Part shown: one piece after another, positions 1 to 5,329 of the stretch
Layout of the letters: every line of letters starts with the position of its first letter
Position numbering within the stretch: position 1 is the stretch's first letter
Assembly: GCA_021826835.1 (NCBI GenBank)
Contig: JAKAYH010000192.1
Coordinates: forward strand, 1 to 5,356
Source of the DNA: Thermoplasmata archaeon
GTDB taxonomy: Archaea; Thermoplasmatota; Thermoplasmata; Thermoplasmatales; Thermoplasmataceae
Length of the DNA stretch: 5,356 nt
Direction of reading: 5' to 3'
The notes under the pieces: model-generated
Databases searched by the model: none
What the model was told of the DNA's origin: nothing
The model's input: only the letters and a program-made list of their open reading frames with translations
Made by a program: the position numbers and the translations under genes

Positions 1-1
1 G

Positions 2-2746
2 TACGGTGAGTTGAACACATGGAGACAGGAATCCCAAGCCGTATACACAAGAAAAGAATGGTTTGACAAGTTTTGGGCTGAGTCAATAGATTTCAAGAAG
101 GATTTGATAGAACTTCTTGAAAATTCGAGATTTGGTAGTAAAGAGTATTCTCCCTATGAAATTTACATAAAAACGCTTTATGAAATGCAGAAGGAAGACA
201 TAAAGGAAGGCAAAAAGGAAGAAAAATCCAACGGGATGCCAGAGACCAAAGTCAATCTAGCACAATTTCAAGAAGATGCCATTGCTAGAATATGGACCAG
301 GATGAAGAAATATGGTGGATGTATAGTAGCTGACTCGGTAGGATTGGGTAAAACGTGGATTGCAAAGAAGGTTCTTGAGCAAATTGGCTACTATGAGCGA
401 AAAAACATACTGGTTGTATGCCCGGCCCAGCTTCGAGAAATGTGGAGAAGTGAGCTCAAGAAAATAGATACTAAAGAGAATATACTCTCACAGGAAGATC
501 TTGCATCTGAAAACTACCTAGACAAAGCAAGAAAGAATCTGGGTGGACGCCTGGATAACGTAGAGTTGATAGTTGTTGATGAGAGTCATAATTTTAGAAA
601 CCCACTGTCAAATAGATGGGAAAATTTTTTCTCTCTTGTGAACGATAATATTTCTAGTTCTGGCAACAAACCCTACATTTTGTTTCTTACAGCAACCCCA
701 ATTAATAACACTCCGTGGGACTTATACTGGCAAATCATGCTTCTTGTATTGATGGATAGATCGGCGTTTATCAAAGAGAATATACCTGATTTGTTCAAAT
801 TTTTCAAGGAGGCCAAAGATAACCCCTCGCTGTTAAACGATCTTTTAAACGAGATATCTATCCGAAGAACAAGAGACTATATCATTGAAAACTACCCTGA
901 TGCATACATAATTGTTGAAATGCCTAACGGTGAGACAGAAGAGCGCAAGATTACGTTTCCTAAAAGAGTTCTTGAAAATGTCAATTACAAACTGGATGCC
1001 GCATATAAAGGAATGTACAAGGAAATATCCGACACCCTTACCGAGAGGCTTACCATGGCTTATTACCGTATTCTAGAATACAGGAAAGAGGACGTTAAGA
1101 CAGAGGAAGAAAGACTGACTCTAGGAAGAATGATTGCCATAGGTGGTATCTTTAGGACGATATTGCTGAAAAGATTAGAAAGCAGCGTAGATTCGTTCAG
1201 AAAAAGTATCTCCAATCACATTCAATTTCTTCAAAAGTTGAAACAATACTTAAAAGAGGGAAAACTGCTAACTAAGCAGAGTTACATAAAGTATATGCTC
1301 AAATCCTACGATGAGATGGAAGATGGGGATATAAAAGAGATTCTGGACGATTTCAAACTCTCTGATTATCGTTCGGAAGAACTCTTCCAAGACATAGACA
1401 AAGACATTGAATTACTCAACAACATATTGGCGAAGGTTAGAAGAATCCGGCCTGAAGATGACTCAAAACTTAACGTACTAAAGGAAAAGCTTCTCGAACT
1501 GTCCAAGGACGGGCAGATTGTTCTTTTCACATACTACGCAGACACTCTCAACTACATTTATAAGGAGATTATCAACGATAAACAATTCTCGAAACTTAAA
1601 ATAGAGGCCATATCTAGTTCTGGAACTACAAGTAAAGCGCCCAGTCAGCGTGAAGAGATAATTAAGAACTTCTTTGAGAAGAAAACTGACATAATTCTTA
1701 GCACGGATGTCCTATCTGAAGGTCAGAACCTTCAAACGGCTAAATACTTGATCAATTATGATCTTCACTGGAACCCGACGCGAATGATACAAAGGGCAGG
1801 TAGGATCGACAGGATTGGTTCTCCATATAAGGAGATATACATCTATAATTTCTTCCCTGAGGATGAACTTGAGGAACTCCTTAAGCTGGTTCAGGCATTG
1901 CAAACTAAGATTATCGATATTGATGATTCGGTAGGTCTGGATCAGACTGTTCTTGGAGAGGAGATACACCCCAAAGTTTTCGGAATAATCAGACGCATTA
2001 AAGGGAAAGACGCGAGGCTTTTCAAGGAATTAGAGGCCGACTTATTTGGCGGCGGAGAAATATTTTACCAACCATTGAAGGATTTTCTCAAGGATAAGGG
2101 AGTAGCGGAACTAGAGAAAATTCCAGCCGGCATATTTAGTGGCTTGAAAAAGGAGAAGATCTCAGGCATATTCTTCTACTATGAATACGGCAAGGAGTTT
2201 CATTTCTGGCATCTGTATGACATAAAAACAGGCACATTTCTTACAAGTAAGACAGACATTTTAAATTACATAAGGTGTAAAAAAGAAGAGAGGCGGGTTA
2301 TTCCGACTTTCTTTGAGAAGGTATATGACACGAATAAATTGGTCTTGGAGGAAATTGAAAGAACTTACAAAGAGATAGAACTCAGCAACACCCAGGATTC
2401 ACAATTGAAAGAGCTCAACCGCTCCAATAGTACTAAATTTATAAAGAAAATGATTGATGAAATTGAGTTACAGCTGAATGACTACCTATATGAGTATCCA
2501 AATGACACCTCGGTTGAACACGTGTGGGAACAGATCAAATCAAAACTTCTCTCGCTTCCTCCCACTAAGAAAAGGTTACAGGATTTGAGACAAATATGGA
2601 GGTCTTACAGGAAAAACAATGACTGGAAGAATATGATTGAAGAGCTGGGCAATTTTATTGGTAAGAAAGGAATGTTTAAGAAGAACAAGATAGAGCCTTT
2701 TGACTCAACCAAGCTGAAACTGGTGACTATGGACTTCATTTCATAA
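2..2746 (+). CDS. SNF2/HepA-type DNA helicase, 5'-partial (probable PLD-nuclease-helicase fusion)
   Basis: This is an ATP-dependent SF2 translocase of the SNF2/HepA-RapA type, expected to act on DNA in the cytoplasm. Counting residues from the TTG at 11, all core motifs are present: glutamine-containing segment near 84-88, Walker A ADSVGLGKT (107-115), motif Ia VVCPAQL (135-141), Walker B DESH (190-193), motif III LTATP (226-230), motif IV around 501-507, motif V STDVLSEGQNL (564-574) and motif VI QRAGRIDRIG (594-603) with both arginines. A helical insertion of about 180 residues separates the two RecA lobes, and about 300 residues of unassigned sequence follow the second lobe. The frame is open to the left edge, the TTG at 11 has no ribosome site, and residues 1-50 (NTW, EWFDKFW, YSPYEIYIK) resemble the linker after a PLD nuclease domain in helicases of antiphage islands, so the true start is probably upstream. 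DISARM DrmD and DpdE are related helicases; I cannot assign it to a named system. Confidence 0.9.
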   Translation, partial: YGELNTWRQESQAVYTRKEWFDKFWAESIDFKKDLIELLENSRFGSKEYSPYEIYIKTLYEMQKEDIKEGKKEEKSNGMPETKVNLAQFQEDAIARIWTRMKKYGGCIVADSVGLGKTWIAKKVLEQIGYYERKNILVVCPAQLREMWRSELKKIDTKENILSQEDLASENYLDKARKNLGGRLDNVELIVVDESHNFRNPLSNRWENFFSLVNDNISSSGNKPYILFLTATPINNTPWDLYWQIMLLVLMDRSAFIKENIPDLFKFFKEAKDNPSLLNDLLNEISIRRTRDYIIENYPDAYIIVEMPNGETEERKITFPKRVLENVNYKLDAAYKGMYKEISDTLTERLTMAYYRILEYRKEDVKTEEERLTLGRMIAIGGIFRTILLKRLESSVDSFRKSISNHIQFLQKLKQYLKEGKLLTKQSYIKYMLKSYDEMEDGDIKEILDDFKLSDYRSEELFQDIDKDIELLNNILAKVRRIRPEDDSKLNVLKEKLLELSKDGQIVLFTYYADTLNYIYKEIINDKQFSKLKIEAISSSGTTSKAPSQREEIIKNFFEKKTDIILSTDVLSEGQNLQTAKYLINYDLHWNPTRMIQRAGRIDRIGSPYKEIYIYNFFPEDELEELLKLVQALQTKIIDIDDSVGLDQTVLGEEIHPKVFGIIRRIKGKDARLFKELEADLFGGGEIFYQPLKDFLKDKGVAELEKIPAGIFSGLKKEKISGIFFYYEYGKEFHFWHLYDIKTGTFLTSKTDILNYIRCKKEERRVIPTFFEKVYDTNKLVLEEIERTYKEIELSNTQDSQLKELNRSNSTKFIKKMIDEIELQLNDYLYEYPNDTSVEHVWEQIKSKLLSLPPTKKRLQDLRQIWRSYRKNNDWKNMIEELGNFIGKKGMFKKNKIEPFDSTKLKLVTMDFIS

Positions 2747-2763
2747 CAACGTCAATGACATTA

Positions 2764-2800
2764 ATCCCAAAGAGAACAATTTTTATTGGTTTTTTGGGAT
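2764..2800 (+). terminator. Putative terminator hairpin after the helicase gene
   Basis: A perfect 8-bp inverted repeat, ATCCCAAA (2764-2771) and TTTGGGAT (2793-2800), encloses a second small stem (AACAAT at 2775-2780 with ATTGGTT at 2785-2791, one bulged G) closed by a TTTT loop. It lies 17 nt after the helicase stop codon and includes two T-rich tracts (2780-2784 and 2790-2795). Archaeal termination depends mainly on T-tracts, so this could end the helicase transcript or stabilise its 3' end. The position supports this, but no functional proof is visible. Confidence 0.5.
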
Positions 2801-3064
2801 CGTGTGGGTATTATTTTCACCAACATAGGTATTGAAATTGCTACCACGCTATGATCACTTATATCTTGAAACCCCAAACACATTTAAAGTCCATTGTTTG
2901 ATGGAGAATTCTTATTTTACATGTTACAGACATGGGCACTCCATTCTATATTAGCAAAACTAACGCCAACTTAAATTTGTCCCTCTAAAATTCACTTCCA
3001 CTTCTGACTCACCTTTCTTTACATCATATTCATTTTTTCTTTATTGCTTCATTACATAATGGCT

Positions 3065-3280
3065 TTAAAGAGTTTCAATAGCAGCCATATGACTATTCAA
3101 GTAAGATTTTGTTATGCTTACCAATATCTGTCTTTGTGTTTCATTGTCAAGAACAATAATACACGTTTAGCATCTATCGATAAGGCTTCATCTCAAATTC
3201 TCTCAGACTTTCTTCCATCTCTCCTTTGATTTACGACTCTTACTCTTTCTTCGAAAGAGCATCTTCTTGGCCATGTTCAT
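3065..3280 (-). pseudogene. Possible decayed small minus-strand gene
   Basis: On the minus strand a single frame beginning ATG at 3280 reads a basic N-terminus (MNMAKKMLFRRKSKSRK, continuing to TGA at 3205-3203), crosses two more stops (TGA 3190-3188, TAA 3169-3167), and then opens into 33 codons that look like a real amphipathic protein end (LDNETQRQILVSITK followed by SYLNSHMAAIETL) before a terminal TAA at 3067-3065. The whole frame is 72 codons with three internal stops clustered in about 40 nt. This suggests a small gene that has decayed by point mutation or small compensating indels. The evidence is only protein-like composition; I do not recognise the family. Another minus-strand frame over the same bases also has open, plausible stretches (3252-3196 and 3192-3121), so frame assignment is uncertain and chance is a real alternative. 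Confidence 0.27.
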
Positions 3281-3308
3281 TTGGAGTGGTTTCCTGTTCT
3301 CGCCGTTC

Positions 3309-3374
3309 GTGGTGTATGTGTGGTGCTACACACCTTCGCTTCGCTTTTTTGTGCCCACACCAAACATACACCAC
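3309..3374. repeat. Long-stem imperfect inverted repeat (hairpin or small mobile repeat)
   Basis: The left arm GTGGTGTATGT-G-TGGTG (3309-3325) pairs with the right arm CACCA-A-ACATACACCAC (3358-3374): 11 bp, one G/A mismatch, then 5 bp, so 16 of 17 positions pair. The 32-nt loop contains a tandem CTTCG repeat (3334-3343), a run of six T (3345-3350) and CACAC (3329-3333), which could instead pair with GTGTG in the left arm (3318-3322), giving an alternative smaller hairpin. It lies in non-coding DNA with different composition from its flanks. It could be a palindromic dispersed repeat, a terminal structure of an IS200/IS605-like element, or a structured RNA; none of these can be chosen from one copy. 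Confidence 0.6.
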
Positions 3375-3546
3375 CCCAATCTTTCAATTCGGATTTCCCA
3401 TTCAATTCAGGCACATTATCATTCCTGAAGAGGGGTAATTTAAGAGAAAAAGTGAAAGAGAAGAATTTGGTCACATAATCTAATCCACTTAGTAAAGAAT
3501 TGCAGAAATAGATGAAATCCTGCACTTTTCTACCTTTATTGTGAAA

Positions 3547-3561
3547 GGAAAAAATATATAC
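3547..3561 (+). promoter_or_regulatory. Archaeal-type promoter (BRE plus TATA box) of the three-gene operon
   Basis: A purine-rich BRE-like stretch (GGAAAAAA, 3547-3554) runs directly into a TATA box (ATATATAC, 3554-3561). At the usual archaeal spacing of about 25 nt from the box centre the transcript would start near 3581-3585, giving a leader of about 45 nt before the ATG at 3629. A second AT-rich stretch (TTATTTAA, 3562-3569) is an alternative box. Position and composition are the only evidence. Confidence 0.6.
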
Positions 3562-3569
3562 TTATTTAA

Positions 3570-3588
3570 GCGTAAATCTTATTTACGC
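3570..3588. promoter_or_regulatory. Perfect palindromic operator candidate over the transcription start
   Basis: GCGTAAAT (3570-3577), spacer CTT, ATTTACGC (3581-3588) is a perfect 8+3+8 inverted repeat of 19 bp. It begins nine bases after the TATA box and covers the expected transcription start, the classic place for a dimeric archaeal repressor to block RNA polymerase. It could also form a short hairpin at the 5' end of the transcript. No regulator gene is encoded in the window, so the partner would be elsewhere or would have to be one of the operon products. Confidence 0.55.
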
Positions 3589-3628
3589 ACTATCAAGAGG
3601 TTTTTCTACTCCTAGTTGATTACCATGT

Positions 3629-3931
3629 ATGCCAAAGACACTTACTTTGAATGAAGGAGCCTTTGCAAAACTGTTACTTCTCTATAACAGAAACGAATCA
3701 TTTAAAAATTGTAAATTTTTAACATGGGGCCCATTCTCGGAAAAAGTAGCAGAAGATAATATTTTGATTCCATCACGCAAATTCTATAAGAAATTGCCAA
3801 AAATGCTATTTAAAGATGTAATCGTGTTCCAGCCAGGTGGCTTCATGTCAGTTGATGAGGATTTGAAATTTTTTCGAAGGATGCTAGTAGATACTAAAAG
3901 CAACATTGAAAAAACGAAGGAGGAGAGCTAA
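3629..3931 (+). CDS. Uncharacterised 100-residue soluble protein, first gene of the operon
   Basis: I do not recognise this protein. It is 100 residues long, with no signal peptide or membrane segment. It starts with a short strand- and helix-like region (MPKTLTLNEGAFAKLLLLYN), has a middle part with aromatic and basic residues (TWGPF at 32-36, RKFYKKLPK at 50-58), a hydrophobic strand (DVIVFQPGGF, 63-72), and ends in a charged helix rich in K and E (75-100). The ATG at 3629 is chosen because an in-frame TGA lies only 10 nt upstream (3617-3619). There is no close Shine-Dalgarno site; the nearest candidate (AGAGG, 3596-3600) is 28 nt away. The stop TAA touches the TTG of the next gene, so the two are probably co-translated. 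Its small size and first position would suit an adaptor, regulator or antitoxin-like partner of the membrane proteins behind it, but that is inference only. Confidence 0.75.
   Translation: MPKTLTLNEGAFAKLLLLYNRNESFKNCKFLTWGPFSEKVAEDNILIPSRKFYKKLPKMLFKDVIVFQPGGFMSVDEDLKFFRRMLVDTKSNIEKTKEES
3919..3925 (+). promoter_or_regulatory. Strong Shine-Dalgarno site deciding a TTG start
   Basis: GGAGGAG lies inside the last codons of the first operon gene, with 6 nt between it and TTG at 3932. It fixes the start of the second gene at this TTG rather than at the in-frame ATG 24 codons later (4004), and places initiation directly at the upstream stop codon. Confidence 0.8.
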
Positions 3932-4351
3932 TTGGATGGAAAAGCATCAAGCACTTTGTCAAAGAAAGCAGATGGTGAAACTTCGGAACATCCAGACATT
4001 AATATGACAGACCGCTATGAATCTGGTACAAAACAACAAGGCCTCGAACAGTTGTCAGATCTTGTAACTGCAGTAATGCCTCTTGCCAAGGAATACGTTG
4101 ATTTGCAAAAATCCAAATTTGACTTTTCTGTTAAAAGGGACGAAAGAGCTGGATCTCATAATAGAAAGCTCACTTCATATCTTCTAGTATTTCTGGGAAT
4201 AGTGATAGGAATAACAGCAGTTTTGACATATTTGGGCAAGGTTTCTGGCGATGCCTTACTATTTATGGTGGGAATAGTAGTTGGATATCTTATGAATATG
4301 ATTCAAGGACTTCTTTATTCCCCGTGGGAAGGCGATCAGAATGAAGATTGA
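3932..4351 (+). CDS. Uncharacterised 139-residue protein with C-terminal two-helix membrane hairpin
   Basis: The protein has three parts: a polar, probably disordered N-terminus (1-32), a long amphipathic helical region (about 33-78), and two hydrophobic helices at about 81-101 and 107-127 joined by a short turn (GKVSGD), followed by an acidic tail (EGDQNED). Basic residues just before the first helix (KRDERAG, RK) suggest that both termini face the cytoplasm. This layout, a coiled helical domain followed by a short TM hairpin, resembles DUF2335-type predicted membrane proteins, but I cannot claim homology from reading alone. The TTG start follows the upstream TAA with no gap and has a strong GGAGGAG site, indicating translational coupling with the first gene. 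The third gene follows within a few to 33 nt, depending on its start. It might be a membrane anchor or a membrane-acting effector. Confidence 0.8.
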   Translation: MDGKASSTLSKKADGETSEHPDINMTDRYESGTKQQGLEQLSDLVTAVMPLAKEYVDLQKSKFDFSVKRDERAGSHNRKLTSYLLVFLGIVIGITAVLTYLGKVSGDALLFMVGIVVGYLMNMIQGLLYSPWEGDQNED

Positions 4352-4384
4352 ATATTGAGAAAGGAATCTGAGGGATATTTAAAT

Positions 4385-5035
4385 ATGAGAAGGTTAATTT
4401 TTATCATTTTTGTATCTATTATTGCTTTTATTTTTTATATTTTGTATACTTATATATTCATAGGCTCAATAGCACTAAATCTTATTTTTACAATTATTGG
4501 AGCATTTGTGACTTTAGGTATATTCACAATTGCCTATTTTCAATTCCTTTTAACAAACACTCCTTGGCTTGATGCAAAAATGGTAAAAGATGCAAATGGA
4601 AAATATTTTGACCTTCATTTATTTAATGCAGGACCAGGGCTTGCTAGGGATGTTACATGGTTGCTTAAAGAGGAAGATTATCCGACGAATTACTTATCTT
4701 GTTCCATCATTTTGGGAATAAAGTGCAGAAAAATAGACGATTTTAGTACTTTTCAGGGCACTCAAAAGGCACTCTCCCAAAATACGGGTACTTTAAATGT
4801 GAAAGGGTTCATACCTTCAGGTTGCAAAGGTGAGGATAACTATTTTACAGTCCTTCTGAAGTACAGTAAGTTAATTTGGATTATAAATCAATACAAATAT
4901 TGCAAGATTGTATTCTCATCTGAAGGAAAGCGCCTAGATCTGAAATATGAGATAAATGCAAGTGAATTCAATGCCGAGGTTGAGAGCACAAAAAATTTCT
5001 CTCAAAAACTGACTCAAATTTGCAAAAACCCTTAG
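4385..5035 (+). CDS. Uncharacterised membrane protein with two N-terminal TM helices and a soluble C-terminal domain
   Basis: Counting from ATG 4385 (216 residues), MRRL is followed by two strongly hydrophobic helices (about 4-26 and 29-55) and then a soluble region of about 160 residues. That region holds TPWLDAKMV (59-67), FDLHLFNAGPGLARDV (75-90) and several strand-like stretches. The pattern of a strand, N-x-G-P-G-x-A-x-x-V and another strand is common in small beta-sandwich domains attached to membrane helices in prokaryotic hypothetical proteins; their function is mostly unknown. The start is uncertain: ATG 4385 has GAGGG (4370-4374) 10 nt upstream, while the TTG at 4355 would add ten residues and sit 3 nt after the previous stop but has only a weak GAAG upstream. 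I prefer the ATG. The gene, especially its first 200 bases, is more AT-rich than the helicase. It is the last gene of the operon, and the partner domain of the soluble part is unknown. Confidence 0.78.
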   Translation: MRRLIFIIFVSIIAFIFYILYTYIFIGSIALNLIFTIIGAFVTLGIFTIAYFQFLLTNTPWLDAKMVKDANGKYFDLHLFNAGPGLARDVTWLLKEEDYPTNYLSCSIILGIKCRKIDDFSTFQGTQKALSQNTGTLNVKGFIPSGCKGEDNYFTVLLKYSKLIWIINQYKYCKIVFSSEGKRLDLKYEINASEFNAEVESTKNFSQKLTQICKNP

Positions 5036-5174
5036 AAAGCCAGCATCAGCTGCGACAATAGTCCTTTCCACTTTGCTTCTTAAACATTCAGCATTTTCTT
5101 AAAACTTAAATTATATCACTTCCAGCCCATTCTAACTATAATAGAACTCGTTTATTGAAGAAAGCTAATCCAGT

Positions 5175-5231
5175 CTAATATCTTATTTTCCAATATTTCT
5201 TGCAGTTCTGATTGATCCTGGTTTTTTTCAT
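5175..5231 (-). CDS. Small minus-strand ORF with strong Shine-Dalgarno site (possibly frameshifted)
   Basis: GGAGGT lies 9 nt before ATG at 5231-5229 on the minus strand, the best initiation signal in the window. As written, the frame is 18 codons (MKKTRINQNCKKYWKIRY) and stops at TAG 5177-5175. Directly after the ATG comes a run of seven A (5228-5222). With one extra A the frame would instead run 26 codons, MKKNQDQSELQEILENK followed by ILDWISFLQ, to TAA at 5154-5152, and this looks much more like a real helical peptide. The gene may therefore be a short peptide, a phase-variable or slippage-dependent gene, a decayed gene, or carry a sequencing error in the homopolymer. The same longer frame can be entered without a shift from GTG at 5256, but that start has no ribosome site and gives a cysteine-rich beginning. 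Function unknown. Confidence 0.35.
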   Translation of the reverse strand: MKKTRINQNCKKYWKIRY

Positions 5232-5240
5232 AACAACAAC

Positions 5241-5246
5241 ACCTCC
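5241..5246 (-). promoter_or_regulatory. Shine-Dalgarno site of the small minus-strand ORF
   Basis: The minus strand reads GGAGGT, a full match to the archaeal 16S anti-Shine-Dalgarno core, with 9 nt to the ATG at 5231. A chance match at ideal spacing is possible but not very likely. Confidence 0.55.
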
Positions 5247-5280
5247 TGCATTTCACTATACGTGGGAGTTATAAAGCACA

Positions 5281-5290
5281 TTTAAAAATA
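5281..5290 (-). promoter_or_regulatory. TATA-like element for the small minus-strand ORF
   Basis: The minus strand reads TATTTTTAAA. A start about 25 nt downstream would fall near 5259, leaving a short leader that contains the GGAGGT site. The region is AT-rich throughout, so TATA-like words arise easily; TTTATAA at 5276-5270 is a competing candidate. Confidence 0.3.
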
Positions 5291-5329
5291 ACAAAACAAT
5301 AAAATATCATTAATAGAATTACAATTTAA

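Larger units (their letters stand above)
2747..3628. other. Long intergenic region without an intact gene
   Basis: About 880 bp between the helicase and the next operon. Short open frames on both strands lack ribosome sites and protein-like composition along their full length. Supported contents are the terminator hairpin at its left end, a possible decayed minus-strand gene (3280-3065), the strong inverted repeat at 3309-3374, two copies of TTCAATTC (3383-3390 and 3401-3408), and the promoter/operator region of the downstream operon (3547-3588). The stretch 2801-3060 shows nothing I can name; it contains a 40-codon minus-strand frame (2883-2761) without a ribosome site. The part around 3270-3375 looks richer in G+C than its surroundings, as if inserted. 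Confidence 0.6.

Noticed and set aside
1712..1969. 85-codon minus-strand open frame inside the helicase gene
   Set aside because: It lies antisense to helicase motifs V and VI, which are clearly conserved on the plus strand; it has no start signal of its own.
2761..2883. 40-codon minus-strand frame starting MCLGFQDISD
   Set aside because: No Shine-Dalgarno site, and it ends inside the terminator hairpin; too short to support without homology.
3044..3229. 61-codon plus-strand open frame in the spacer
   Set aside because: TTG start without a ribosome site or nearby TATA box, and unremarkable composition; the opposite strand reads more protein-like.
3243..3383. Minus-strand reading with a zinc-finger-like pattern of Cys and His (WCGHKKAK, then CVAPHIHH)
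   Set aside because: The Cys/His codons come from the inverted repeat itself; the frame is only 47 codons between stops and has no start signal.
3226..3478. Overlapping plus-strand frames of 65 and 70 codons across the inverted repeat
   Set aside because: They are products of the repeat and its low-complexity arms, with unusual Cys/Trp/His content and no initiation signals.
3277..3525. 82-codon minus-strand open frame across the inverted repeat
   Set aside because: No ribosome site, composition changes abruptly at the repeat, and the end looks like random readthrough.
4940..5100. Protein-like minus-strand frame (KVERTIVAADAGF) running into the third operon gene
   Set aside because: No ribosome site at any start and it is antisense to the end of a gene with good coding character; most likely a shadow.
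5211..5221. ATTGATCCTGG resembles the 5' end of 16S rRNA
   Set aside because: Only about eleven bases match and the following sequence is unlike rRNA; chance.
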